Source: Trematomus loennbergii (lineage: Eukaryota > Chordata > Actinopteri > Perciformes > Nototheniidae). Taken from it: DNA of 64,000 nucleotides. Location: the NCBI GenBank assembly GCA_012861695.1, contig JAAOOA010000524.1, forward strand, positions 2,243,884 through 2,307,883, written 5' to 3'. The position numbers and the translations under genes were made by a program. Shown one piece after another: positions 52,817 through 64,000 of the stretch (positions are counted from its first letter, which is position 1; every line of letters begins with the position of its first letter). Under the pieces are notes generated by a model. That model was not told where the DNA came from. It saw nothing but the letters and a program-made list of their open reading frames with translations, and did not search any database.

Positions 52817-55800
52817 CTGAGACAGAAATGGGAGGGAGAGTTTTTTTTTAAATGTGTTAAGGACAAAAAAACATGGATATATGGAACATTTGGAGCTGAT
52901 TACATGTTAATGAAAGAAGAGGATTTACCTTTTTCACATCTCTGTCCCGTCCTTCCTGGGGGACAGAGGCACCGCCCGGTGGATGGGTCACATGGGGCCT
53001 CACCAGCACAGTCACATGACTCTCCACAGCTCAATCCAAACCTGCCAGACTCACACCCTGAAAACAGATGTATGCTTATATTACTGTAGTTATGAGAACG
53101 TCCATGCATTTATAAATTGCATAACCATCTTCCCAACATACAGCAAGACGATTGACTATTGGTGAACTTTTTTTTGTTATGAAAAGGTATGCCTTGCACT
53201 AAAATAGTTTTTGTTTTAAAAGTGAATCCTAATTCCTGTGCTAGCCATAGAGTATAAGGGATAAGTTAATGAACTGCACAATTAAGATATAGACCTTTAA
53301 AATGTGATCATAGTCTACTTTTTTGTCCGTATTAAGTCTGCTACATGTTTAAATGCAAGACCATATGAATGACACTGTGCAGAATCACATAAATATACAC
53401 AAGCACAAACAGACACACGAGTGCAAGTGCGTGTACCAAAAAACACACCATGTATCTCACACACACAGAGATAAGAGCCGCTCTGTCTCTGGAGCTGTTG
53501 CTGCCTTACTGCTCTGCGACGCTCAGTCATATCTCCTGCTGGGACTGAAGTGGCCATTTAGGCGCTCACACTGCGGCTGAGAGCCCGGCAGCAGGCAGGA
53601 GGGCCCAGGATGTAACAGGAACGCATTAAGCAGTGGGGAAACACCTGTCTCTCATCAAATAACCAGGAGGCATGCCCGCCCACCTACCTGCTCGCCTGTC
53701 TGTCTGCCTGCCAGAACACACTCACACTGCCTTGGTTTGTTTAACTCTTATTCACGAATGCTCATATCTGCCCATGTCTTATTGCAGCTGGGCACCCAGA
53801 TGGCTTTTTAATCATTTCCACAAACGTGTTAATATTCTGTCTTCTGTCTGCCGAACATTAGATGTCTTATTTGTAACTTAACATCAGTTTCGTTATTAAT
53901 TGAATTGAAATGTAATGATTTTGGACACATACTGCTTTTCATGTAGTTTCTTTTTTTGTGGATACTCACTTCTTTCACATTGTGGGCCATGGTAGCCTGG
54001 TGGACACACACATTTGCCTGTCACATGATCACATGTCCGCCCTGCTTTACAGTCACATGTACGGGCACATTTCATGCCAAAGAACCCAGATGGACAACCT
54101 AAGAGAAAGACATTGAATTTACTTTAAGGATACTTTCAGCATATGGTTAAAAACGGGTCATGTTGTATTCTTTCATGTCAAGACACATATTTTACTAGTT
54201 GCACTGGTAACCCTATCACCAAGTTTCTTTTTGTATTATTAGTGAGTGTGTGCTTACTGTGTTGACAGGAGTGGCCGTAGTATCCAGCAGAACAGCCGCA
54301 GGTGCCGGTGAAACGGTCGCAGGTCCCGTTGTTGAGGCATGGACAGTCTTGTGCACAATCAAACCCATATTTTCCCTGTGAACAGGCTGCACACACAGAG
54401 ACACACACAAAACACGATATAAATGAACATTTATGAAGAAACTGTGAGTATATGGAACATGATCCAGAAGAAATCTTTCATGAGATTATATTGCAAATAT
54501 GGTCCATATTGATCAAGCTCAAATACACAAACTCAAAATGAATGGGCAGTCACATTGCCTGATTGCCTTTAGACTTGTCCAGGAATTTTTGCACTTCAGA
54601 TTCCCTCTCGTTTTTTTGAAAGAATTGTTGATTTGTTTCCTAAAATAAGGACTGATGTTAACACAAGCTTAAAGGAGAGGTGTCATGGCCATTTCCACTG
54701 ATCATAATTCCATTGTTGAGGTATACTAAAATAGATTTATATTGTGCAATTTTCCAAACTTTGGGGAGGTCTTTTCTGTGTTAGAGTTTTACTCGCTACA
54801 GGTGTACTTTGAGGGTTTTGACTCTGCACACCGTTTACATGCATAAAAACCTTCATAACACACAAGGGGACGGGTAATAACCGGAAAAGCATGACACCTT
54901 TCCTTTAAGATATGTTAATGTTCTTAACGCTTGCCACAGAGTGAGGAAAGGAAAGGGGGGGATATAAGTGAGTTCAAAATCATCCGATAGTAGGAGGTAA
55001 ACTCTAATGTTTAGAAAAGTTTTCTCTGAGTTTTGTTGTTGTCTTGTTATAACATTTCCGATGTCCGATGAACAGTTCTGATTGTTCTCTGTTGTGTGAA
55101 GTTGTCACAGCGCGCTCCGGTCCAGCCCAGTCCACCTCTGCAAGACCCATCGATGGGATCACACAGACCCCCATTCTGCATTTACACTTCAAAGTCATTC
55201 AAGTTGTGCTCATTTGCTAAGATTATCTTGCTGAGCATAAATTGCAGGTATATTAACTTTTTGTCTGCCACAGAGGGTCCCTTAAGCACTCTATCATTTA
55301 TAAAAGGGGGATATAAGTGAGTAAAAGATCATCTGATAGTAAGAGGTAAAGGTTTACAAGAGTTTTCTCTGCCAGTTTTGTTGTTCGTTGTAGTTTTGAA
55401 GTTTCTGATTTCCCATGTACAGATTACAGTTCAGTTCGGTTCTGGTTGTTCAGTGTGTGTGAAGTTGTACCCGAGTCACAGCGCATCCGGTCCAGCCCAG
55501 TCCACATCTGCAAGACCCGTGGATGGGATCACACAGACCCCCGTTCTGACAGCTGCACGTGTTTCTGCACTGCAGGCCATAGCGCCCCCTAGGACATGCT
55601 GGAGAAACGTCCAGAACACATCAGGAAAAGACCAGAACCACAGGCCTACTTACACACTCACACACACACACATATATATACAAGATTGCACTAACCACAG
55701 TCATGTTTATTTAAGCAACAGTTCATTAAAGAGATGGCAAAGTGGTCTAATTTGGCACTGATATAAAAGAATAATCATGTTTCTCTGGGTAATTTCGATT

Positions 55801-58800
55801 GGGAAAACAATAAGTAAGCCGTCTTTGATTTTCCTGTTTATTTATTTGCTTCCTTGCCAGATCCAGCGATACGGAACACAGAGAACGAGCTACTTATAGG
55901 TTTCTGTAAACATTCAACAAGAGGAACATAAGACGAGGTATGTCCAAGTACATGCAGGACGCTGAAGAAGAGAACATTTAGGAAAGGCAGTGATGGAAAT
56001 CCCCGCTTGCAATCCAGCTGAATGGCTGATAGAGGGAGAGATTAAGAAACTCCGAGTCCCGGGAAAGCAGCCCTGTTATCATCCTTGGCCTCACACGGAG
56101 GAAGTGGAGCATTTGTTACTTAAATATACACTGTAAAATGTTTAAAAATGCTCCCTTGTTTTAGCGGTTGTTTCTCACTTTCTAGTTAGGGCCTACTATT
56201 TCTGAAGAGCTCATTAGGCCAGCCGATCCCACTGATGCATGGCAGGCTCTCTGAGGAGAAGGGCAAACGATAAAAGACCAAAGTTTGATATTTTTTACAA
56301 GTTTTACTCAAAGTTTTACAATGGATTCTCTTATAATTTGCTGACTAGTGATGTATTCTTGCCTCAAAACTATTTCAGTATCAAACTCCATAATAGAAAG
56401 GTTTCAACCAGCTGCATTTACTGTTGATAAGATATTCGTTTGCATGGCCTCATAAACAACTACTGTAGGACTGGGTTGTCATGACGTTACCTTGTTGGCA
56501 GGACTGTCCCATCCTACCAGGGGCACAGATACACTTTCCAGTAGCTGGGTGGCACTGCCCTCCTTCCCCACAGGAGCATCTTAGCACAGTCCTTCCCATA
56601 ATACCCGCTTGGACAGCCTATGGAAATAAAAAAGTATTCATTCACACAACATTTTTAAAGATACATTTCATTGGGATGTGTTGGTTTCCTCTGTCTTTGC
56701 TGTCCCTTGTTTGACCAGAGTGGTTAAATACAACAAGAAGGCTGAGATGACTAACACTCATTAAGCATTAACTCCATATCCAACTATAAAGACAGTGATG
56801 GGAAGGAGAAATGATCATTAACTTAGCTACTGATTGCTGGATACAATATAATAACGTTACATGTATCCTGGATCACTTAAGTCATATACATTGCTTGATA
56901 ACTATTGCTATAATCAGGGGCGCACATAACTTTTGAGTGAGTTACTCAGATGAGTACCAGGAGACAGCGTTTGGTACTCACCCACACGAAGCGTGGTCCT
57001 CCTCAGTGTCTCCTTCACTGTCCTCTATTTACACTTCTTGCATGATAGATGATGAAGATGCACCTCCCTGTCTCTTTTTAAGCCTCCGATTTGCTTTCTC
57101 CAAAACTTGTTGCCAAAACTGTGAAGTCCTTGCATTTCCTGAGGCCAAGTTGAAGGATCACATACTAAGAAATTATCACATGACTTGAAGTCATATCTGA
57201 TTTCAGATGTGGGAAGTTACTAAGTACACTTATTCAAGTACTGTACTTAAGTACAATCTTGAGATATTTGTACTTTACTTGACTTTGATCTAATTTGTAA
57301 ACTAGCTGCACCTTTACCAGCTTTGATAACACTTTAATGATCAATCATTACAAAACATATCATATATATTATTCTGAAATGGACCAATCTGCACAATGAC
57401 TACTTTTACTTTTGGTACTTTAACTATATTTTGATGATAATACTTTTCTAATTTTACTTGAGTAACATTTTGAATGCAGGACTTTTATTGTAACAGAGTA
57501 ACACTCTGTGTGTTTTACTCCACTTTGTTTTAAATAAAACTGCAGCAGCTTGACCACAGAGCGTGAACGTTGTGATCAGCTGATTTTGCGCAGTTCTCCA
57601 GTGTGTGTGCGGAGCAGAATGTGCACAGGGGAGTCCCCCACTGCAGCCAGTTGGCAGAGTTTTGGCACAATTCTGTTGTTCATACCGACATTAACCCTGT
57701 CTGTGCACACCGACCAACTCTGTTGTCCGGTGATCTAAGCCTCTGCCTCCTGTAAAGCTTCACAGGTCCGTCGGTTATGTCCTGCGCGGCTCGGCCAGCT
57801 CCCAGTTCAATCAGTCACAGAAAGTCAGAAGATTTTTTGCAGGGAGCGAACGGCAACGTAGCTGCTTAATGTCTTTGGGTTTTTTGACATGTCTCGTAGT
57901 TTACTCCATTGAGTGTTGACAAGAAACACGTGTAGACGAAATATTTTGTTTTGATGTTTTGAGGTACGCAAAGGCGCGTAGTGACACAAGTGACGTTACG
58001 CAACTCAGATTTTTGCCGCGCATGCGTACCTGCGTACCAGTTATGTGCACCCCTGGCTATAATGGTAATGCTAACCCCTAACCCTAACCCTAAACATGAA
58101 CCTTAACCCTAACCCTGGCGTCAATGAGCGTGACTGAATATCCTACAGGAATAGCGCCATGCTGCAATTGCAACTTAAATTGTAGCCATTCTGTAACTTA
58201 TAATGTCCCCCCAAAATACCTCCACTCAATAAATCCATGCTCTACTTCATAACTGTAGTGTTGGTGGCAATGCAAGTAAAAGATATGCCTATGCAAGTTT
58301 TAACCATAGACTGTAGGTTTTAACACATCAGCTTAGTGTTTTTCACAATTCTTTCATACAACAAATAGCTGGATTTGTGTGTTTTTTTCCCCCGTGAACC
58401 AGAGTCTACTACACTGGTGTTTATGAGTCTGCGATATGTGCCTTAGACACGACTATATCAGGGCAGGGGTGTTGCTTATGACCGAAGGAAGCTCAGTGTT
58501 GTATTTGAAGTTGTTTGCATGAGCTAGTTCTCAAGAAAGCTGCAACACCACAGGCCAAGCATCCAACCCGTCACAAACAGGCATGTTGTTTAAAATGAGC
58601 GTTCCAATGATAATAAAGGGGTGCCGAAAGACTGTGGTTTCTTTCTGGAGTACAAACAGGTGCAAGATGTCTTCACTCACGTAAGCTGCAGTCAGCTCCA
58701 ATGAAGCCAGCCGGGCAGTAGCAGGTCCCAGTCCTGAAGTCACAGCGACCGCCACTGGTGCAGCTGCATCTGGACTTGCAGTTAGGCCCAAAAGTACCTG

Positions 58801-61800
58801 CTCGACATCCTGGAGACAAAACAGGGAGGACATTTTAATTAGATGTTGTATCAGAATCAGCCAATCAAATGTAGGTTTAATAATAATACATGGCATGTTT
58901 AATAGCGCTTTCCCAGGTGCTCAAAGACGCTTTACATTATATGTTACTAAATACTTTTATCCAAAGTGACTTGAGGTTTGCTTTGGGGTATATTGGTTTA
59001 TATTAAAAAAAAGTTTACAAGAAATACAAACAAGAAAGTAAGTATAATAAGGACAATAATGACAAAATATTCTTATAAACATGTGCAGTACAGTATATCA
59101 GTGAATCAGAATTTGAAGTGGAAGTTATGTTATTTCTGTGCAAAATATAGCATGATCATGTATTTTCAATCTTTGACTTCAATGGAAATCTACAAATTGG
59201 GCCAAATATGTACCCTTCTCCCACATTTCTATCACCAAATTCTCGATTTAACTAAAGGAATATTAGCGCATGCCTCGTACTAGTCCACTCTGACAGCAGG
59301 AAACCATCAGTGTTCTTACGTAGCTCGCAGCGGGCCCCGTAGTATCCGGGTAAGCAGCTGCATTTCCCCGTCACAGGATGGCACTGCTCCTGGTCTCCTG
59401 AACACCGGCACAGCTTGCTGCAGTTCATCCCGAACACGCCAGCAGGACAGGCTGAGAGCACACGTGCAGAAATATGTTATATACTATATAAACAACAGTT
59501 GGAGTTTTTTTTCCAAATTCATTTAGACAGTAGTGGGCAAATAAAACTGTGATCAAAGTGTAAATGGTAGGTCTTTGAATTGTTCTGGGACAAAGATGCA
59601 AGATATCAGTTCCAATAGTTTGTGGGAACAAAAACATCATATGATCAATACAATCTGACGATACGATAAGAAATGTTAGGATATGGCAAGGAACGATACG
59701 ATACGTACGATACAAAACGATAAGATATATATGATATGGTACAGTATGGTACAATCATGGCGTAATTTCCACTGGGGACAGGGGGGACATGTCCCCCCCA
59801 CTTTTCAAAATCCCATTTGTGTCCCCCCCACTTTGAATTTTTTTTTTTTACGCAAGCGGTCATCGTCACGGAGGAGCGTCTGTGTGTGTGTGTGGCACGA
59901 GCGCATCTTGTGAGAGAGAGATAGAAAGAGAGAGAGACAGAGAGAGAGAGACATAGAGAGTTACGTGGGTTGTTGTTAGCATCTGGTGCTAGCTCGGAGC
60001 TAACGGAGATTAGAAGCTGTTTCAACAATAAGGAGAGGGAGAGTCCTCTCCTGTCGGACTGAGAGAGATAACATCAGCTCAGGGAGGTAAAGGACTCTCT
60101 GAGTGATTAGGTTGTAAACTTTAGTCTAGTTATCTCAGTGGGTCTCAAACGGTTTGGTCATCTATGTAAACAAATATTTCCATCTATGTAATATATAGTT
60201 GTATATAAAATAGTTAAGAAATCCTTCCAATGTGTACTATAGGTCAGTACAAAAATAAAAAACACAGTTTGAAAGGGGAGTGATTAGTCAAATATGCATA
60301 AAAAAAATAAATGCAGACTAGGTAAGATAAAGATAGGAGAGAGGAGTTTATCAATGATTTGTTATTGGTTGTGAGCATATTCTAATGGCTTTTTGATTAT
60401 TGAAATATATACAGTTCTGTTTCATATGAGTGTTGAGAACTGTATCCATAAATCTCTTATGTTGCCCTCAAAGTGCACCAGATTGATGCATTCAACTTCA
60501 ATTTAAAGAAACAAATCTTCCCGGGGTGCATGCCCCGGACCCCCTAGAGGATGTCAGGTAATCACAAATAAAACAGGTTCACATGGATAGGATACTAGAT
60601 AAGTGTGCACACATGATATACACTACACATTTTTCTTGGATTTGTTAACACTATAGTCCCTAATATATTTGTAGAAAGGCAGGAAATGGAATTAAATTGA
60701 GAAAATATTTCATTGCGGAGGACCCCCTGTTTTGTGTCCCCCCACTTCTCAAACCAAAGTTACACCCTTGGGTACAATGCAATACCATAGGATAGCATAC
60801 AATACCATACCATGTGATATATGTTAAGACAAAAGTACACATATACATTACATTGCATTACTCCTTGTTTTGCACTTGAATGAAGTTGAATCTATTCTTA
60901 TCTCATCGATTTAGGATTAAACTCCTTGACTCATTGACTGGAGTGCTTCAGTCTTAACTTATATAATCATCGGACTCTGCATCTCCAATGTAATGGTAAC
61001 AATTCATATTCCCTGTTTAGGACCTAAATAAAGAAAAAAACAAATTGTCTCTAGATAACTCGTGAAGTAGTGTCTGGTAACTAAACCAAAAACTTTCCCC
61101 AGTGTCCGAACCCCGCCGGACGCAGAGGGACATTCTTTCACACACACCCTTTCTGCATACATACGTAACCGCTTATAACGAATGGAGTCCGCGGACAATC
61201 AGTCATAGCCAACAAGATGAATCTGTGAACCGAGCATGTTTTGGGGTGAGACCGCAGCACTCAGTCAGGCAGCAGCAGCAGGCAGCGCGGGGGACAGATA
61301 AGAAAGGACTCTAGACTAAAGAGGCAATTACGGGGCTGTCATTATGCATGTCTGCCTTCCAAAGGCCCTTATCCGCCGCCGAGGAGACAAAAACAATGCC
61401 TTCTGTTTTACTTGGCAACTGGTGCGTAACATTTATCAGATGTCTGGGGAGTGTGTGAGGAGAGGAAAGGAGCTGAGGTGGTGAGGGAGGGGCGGTAGAA
61501 GGAGTGTTGAGAAGTGAAGCTGCTTGTATATACGGTCTAAATAATGAACATTAGCATAAAGCCCTGTGACAGTGAGGGTTTAGTGCCGGTGTAGAGTGCA
61601 TTTCCTGGAATGGAATAAATGGTAATCTTTCCAGGAGGACCAGGGGAGTAAAAAAAAAAAAGAAATTTTAATCAGTATTAACAGAATGATTCTTGTTGAT
61701 CACTTCAGTCCCATGATGCCTTTCCTCCTGATGGGAGTGGTGTGTTGCAGTGACAGTGTTTCTATCAACAAGGCACATATGTCAGCTTTTAAATGCATGA

Positions 61801-63737
61801 CAGTGATATTAGCCATGTGCCAAGGCTTTCTCAATAACCAGATATACACGAGGGACATCAGTGAGATACCACATGCAGAAGCCAGAACACTTCTGTTTTT
61901 TATATCTGTTATTATCTTTATTTGTTTAGATTGCACACGTTTGTATTTGGTTATCACATCCAGCAACTGTCACCTGCATGTGGTTTAAATTATACAGTTT
62001 TTCTGTTGACTGTATATTCACGCTTTTGTAATAGTTTGTTTAATTTTCTTTTATAATAACGAAAAATCAATTTCAGCTGAAGTCTTTCTTAGAACGTCTC
62101 AAAATGAAGAGCCAAACTAAGCCTCTTAGCGACTATTATAACACGGCTGAGTTGAATACTCGATTCTGATTTGTAAATGTGGACCTTCCAGATGTTGCGT
62201 ACAATGTGCAGTCATACTGTATCACTCCGCAGAAAGAAGTCCGTTTTAACATCAGCTGTGGCCAAGAGATATTAGTTTTTCCATGAAAAAACACATTGGA
62301 ATACTTATATACTATACTATATTATTTGTTATATTTGTGGAGAGCATTGGATTCATGACGGCTAAACTGTCCCAAGTAAAGAAAAGAAAAAGAGAACAAG
62401 AGAAGGAAAGAGGATAAAAGACATAGCGCTGGACGACAGAGAATCAACAGACAAACAGGAAGTAAACACTAACAGGAAAAGCAGAAGAAGACAACAGGAA
62501 GAAAGACAGATACAGAAAACCTTCATTTTAAGTTACGCTGTTGGTTCGCAGTGGAACCGACTATTAGATAACTCAGAGGGGACCTATCATGCAAAATGCA
62601 CTTTTGTACGTCTTTTATACATGAATATGTGTCCCCGGTGTTCCAGGGAACTCACCAAGTGTCAGAAAACACAACCCTCTCTATTTTCCTCCATACCCAA
62701 ATCTCTAAAAAAGGGGCTGCAACGGATCTGATAAAAACTGATCCAGATTTGAACACTGTCCTGACGTCAGGACGGTGGCGCTACGGCTATTGGGCCAACT
62801 CCACCAATCAGGAGGAGACAGCCACGGCCATTGCCGTTCGAAAGCGCTGGAGACGCTGTAGTACATATGCCAGGCCAGTAGATGGTGCTGTTCTCACTGA
62901 ATCTGCCCTTGCAAAAACAGAGCTAAAAAATGTCAAATTGAGCGAAATGAGGCATGGCTAAAATGCATGATCTGTTTGGTATTTTGAAGAAAAAAAAGTA
63001 TAAATATGCCTTATATAGGTATGGTCCTACACTATATTATTAAATATAGCATGATAGGTCCACTTTAAAGGAAGCAAAACCGTTTTTTCTTAAAGCAATA
63101 AATAATTTCTGTATCCATATTGTGAGTCAAGTCGTTGGTTTATTTAGTGTGTAACTATGTAATATCGGGATGAAAGTTGCAGCTAGGCAAATTGATAAAA
63201 GAACACCGACAGGTTGAGCAGGATCTGGACACTAAGCAGACTTTGTTCTTTTTTCATTAATGACCGCCTAGCTGCACATTATCCCTCTACTTATTGGAAG
63301 TGTAGTTGCTACACCACATTTCCAAAGATGTAAACAATAACCCTAACCCCTTTTACAATTCCCCCCCCCCCCTTTCCATTCTTACGTGTCTCGCAGCTGG
63401 GCCCCATGAGTCCGGCGGGACACCCACAGCTCCCCGTCTCATGGTGGCAGGACGCCCCGGCCTGGCAGTCACACGGCTGGGCACAGGAAGCACCGTGGGA
63501 CCCCGGGAGGCAGTCTGAGAGCGGACAAACATCACTCAGTTTACTCTCATGATCAAAGCAGGCCACTTTAATATCCGTTGCCACTTCCTCAGTGCTTTAC
63601 ACACTCACGTTTGTCACACCTGGCCCCCCTCCAGCCTGGCTCACACTCACAGAGGCCCGTCATATGGTGGCAACTCGGACTATGGACGCAGTCACACCTC
63701 TGCTCACAGCGCTCTCCAAAGAATCCCTCAGAACAGG
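52688..63737 (-). CDS. megf6: Multi-EGF protein of the MEGF6/EGFEM1 type, ten 3' EGF exons (5' part beyond window)
   Basis: Ten minus-strand exons each encode one eight-cysteine, laminin-type EGF repeat of about 43 residues (C-x-x-G-x-[FY]-G-x-x-C-x3-C-x-C ... C-x5-6-C-x-C-x8-C). Introns fall in phase 1 just before the first Cys, so each exon is a symmetrical cassette of 129 nt; one is 132, and two are 128 and 127 through small deletions. Such proteins are usually secreted or single-pass cell-surface proteins. No transmembrane segment is visible in this part. The last two repeats ([10 protein letters not shown]..., [10 protein letters not shown]...GPTCTE) resemble the final two of human MEGF6 as I remember them. 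The position next to mecom, tail to tail, also fits EGFEM1, so the orthologue is uncertain. The terminal 3' exon was not located. Upstream exons (EMI domain, more EGFs) should lie beyond 64000. Confidence 0.8.
52929..53057 (-). CDS. megf6: EGF exon 9 of 10
   Basis: 129 nt; acceptor ctgttttcag, donor gtaaat. It encodes [32 protein letters not shown] and [10 protein letters not shown]. It resembles the penultimate EGF of MEGF6 (APCDPVTGLCLCPPGRSG) as remembered. Confidence 0.87.
53970..54098 (-). CDS. megf6: EGF exon 8 of 10
   Basis: 129 nt; acceptor ctctcttag, donor gtgagt. It encodes [32 protein letters not shown] and [10 protein letters not shown], intact. Confidence 0.87.
54258..54386 (-). 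CDS. megf6: EGF exon 7 of 10
   Basis: 129 nt; acceptor gtgtgcag, donor gtaagc. It encodes [32 protein letters not shown] and [10 protein letters not shown], intact with eight Cys. Confidence 0.87.
54669..54908. mobile_element. TTAA-flanked element, family B, internally deleted copy
   Basis: Shares about 100 bp at the left and 125 bp at the right with 19163-20036 and lacks about 640 internal bp. It lies in the EGF-gene intron between exons 54258-54386 and 55471-55598. Confidence 0.85.
54958..55548. repeat. Imperfect direct duplication of an intron/exon segment
   Basis: 54958-55178 and 55303-55548 share the opening ggatataagtgagt, the agtaagaggtaaa-like and ttttctctg...gttttgttgtt stretches, and then the EGF exon sequence. 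The period is about 345-365 bp. The copies differ by many substitutions and indels, so the event is not recent. Confidence 0.7.
55103..55178 (-). pseudogene. Truncated tandem copy of EGF exon 6
   Basis: Minus-strand sequence matching the 3' two thirds of the exon at 55471-55598 (GLCDP..., [19 protein letters not shown]). Similarity stops at about 55178, so the first 15 or so codons and the acceptor are absent. The donor-side gt is also altered. It belongs to a larger duplicated block (54958-55178 against 55303-55548) and is unlikely to be spliced. Confidence 0.7.
55471..55598 (-). CDS. megf6: EGF exon 6 of 10 with a 1-nt deletion
   Basis: 128 nt. It encodes [32 protein letters not shown] and LGWTG, then loses one base before the codons for the last Cys (RCDS). 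The truncated tandem copy at 55103-55178 keeps the expected reading GWTGARCDN, so the deletion is confined to this copy, at about 55485-55490. Confidence 0.8.
56491..56617 (-). CDS. megf6: EGF exon 5 of 10 with a 2-nt deletion
   Basis: 127 nt between good borders (acceptor ttccatag, donor gtaacg). It opens [12 protein letters not shown]. Then the frame must shift to give [27 protein letters not shown] and QQ. The sister exons have C-x3-C at this point, where only C-A-K plus one base is present. Two bases are missing at about 56578-56584, and without them a stop follows. Confidence 0.8.
56915..58055. mobile_element. hAT-like element with perfect 8-bp target duplication
   Basis: Ends CAGGGGCGCACATAACT and AGTTATGTGCACCCCTG are inverted and flanked by GCTATAAT on both sides (56907-56914 and 58056-58063). 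1141 bp. The interior includes a stretch at 57208-57530 related to the acttaagtac hAT-like family. No complete transposase. Confidence 0.88.
58072..58120. repeat. Interstitial telomere-like repeat
   Basis: Several CCCTAA/ACCCTA units in two clusters. Similar short runs are at 48430-48448 and 63338-63350. Confidence 0.75.
58681..58809 (-). CDS. megf6: EGF exon 4 of 10
   Basis: 129 nt; donor gtgagt. It encodes [32 protein letters not shown] and [10 protein letters not shown] with all eight Cys. Confidence 0.85.
59320..59451 (-). CDS. megf6: EGF exon 3 of 10 (132 nt)
   Basis: Donor gtaaga. It encodes [32 protein letters not shown] and [11 protein letters not shown]. It is one codon longer than its sisters in the loop before the fifth Cys. 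Frame and cysteines are intact. Confidence 0.85.
59757..60775. mobile_element. Probable DNA transposon (gtccccccac family)
   Basis: The left end gcgtaatttccactggggac and the right end acttctcaaaccaaagttac then accctt are partly inverted. The subterminal cgtgtccccccac motif occurs at both ends. Superfamily is uncertain. It lies in the 3.9-kb EGF-gene intron. Confidence 0.5.
62573..63068. mobile_element. TTAA-flanked element, family A, copy 3
   Basis: Near full-length partner of 38889-39369. The right end GCATGATAGGTCCACTTTAA is intact; the left reads agaggggacctatcatgc, so the first TTAA is mutated. Confidence 0.85.
63386..63514 (-). CDS. megf6: EGF exon 2 of 10
   Basis: 129 nt; donor gtaaga. 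It encodes [32 protein letters not shown] and [10 protein letters not shown] with eight Cys. It lies only 94 bp downstream of the previous exon, while the next intron is 3.9 kb long. Confidence 0.85.
63609..63737 (-). CDS. megf6: EGF exon 1 of 10 in window (most 5')
   Basis: 129 nt between ag acceptor (revcomp ctgtctgaag) and donor gtgagt. It encodes [16 protein letters not shown] then [17 protein letters not shown] and GWRGARCDK. All eight Cys are present. Confidence 0.85.
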
Positions 63738-64000
63738 CTTCAGACAGAACACACACAATCAGAAACAACATCAGAGTCTGAGAGCTACACTTAGCTACAA
63801 ATAGTTTACTCAGTTATGCTCTTTTACCCAATGCTGCTGCTCCTCAGAAATGTCTAGCAAAGACGGAAATCGCTGGGTCGCAGGTTGACTGTACCAGATT
63901 ATATCTAATACTGTGTGTTTAAAAAATGCTTCATAAAGACTGACATGCTGTAATCAGGCTTGGGGAACAACAGATTACATGTAACGGGATACGTGATCAG

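Noticed and set aside
56937..57188. 83-codon frame in the hAT-like element as a transposase remnant
   Set aside because: No RNase H-like or BED-finger motif is visible.
63871..63890. gctgggtcgcagg as part of a miR-551-like sequence
   Set aside because: Only the gggtcgc core fits; the rest of the mature miR-551 complement is absent and no hairpin partner is seen.

Overview
The window looks like draft teleost-fish genomic sequence. It has three spliced vertebrate genes with compact introns, very long CA/TG, CT and ATCC microsatellites, fish-type tRNA-derived SINEs, L2-like LINE tails, and many short non-autonomous DNA transposons (hAT-like with 8-bp target duplications, and TTAA-flanked elements). 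No bacterial or viral gene was seen.

Layout. 1-9255 is repeat-rich with no recognised host exon. 9281-29213 (+) holds the first five coding exons of a Numb-family adaptor, best matching NUMBL: the basic N-terminus and the whole PTB domain. The gene is cut at a run of exactly 100 N (29639-29738). After the gap, 32811-40251 (+) holds the last seven coding exons of MECOM/EVI1/PRDM3 (second zinc-finger cluster, acidic region, conserved C-terminus, stop), followed by a likely 3'UTR to about 41.9 kb. 42-52.6 kb is intergenic. 52688-63737 (-) holds ten EGF-like exons, almost all exactly 129 nt and phase 1-1, from a MEGF6/EGFEM1-type multi-EGF gene whose 5' part lies beyond the right edge. MECOM and this EGF gene are convergent, as remembered for mammalian MECOM/EGFEM1 and PRDM16/MEGF6. 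That supports the right half as a true neighbourhood. The numbl-mecom junction, in contrast, exists only across the N gap and may be a scaffold mis-join.

Oddities. Five small deletions break the reading frame in otherwise well-conserved exons of all three genes, which points to uncorrected sequencing error more than gene decay. The 3' end of numbl coding exon 2, with its splice donor, is duplicated 387 bp downstream inside a CA microsatellite, and the intervening sequence is an open in-frame Thr-His repeat. An EGF exon has a truncated tandem copy in the neighbouring intron.

The most novel item is a pair of inverted 0.5-0.8 kb units, at 3.4-3.9 kb and 24.9-25.6 kb. Each has a TATA-like box, a signal-peptide-like leader, a 12-bp Pro-rich coding minisatellite and an AATAAA.

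The genes are not a pathway. NUMBL is a Notch/endocytosis adaptor, MECOM a zinc-finger transcription factor, and the EGF protein probably secreted. All identifications are from reading translations and from memory of the families; no database search was run.
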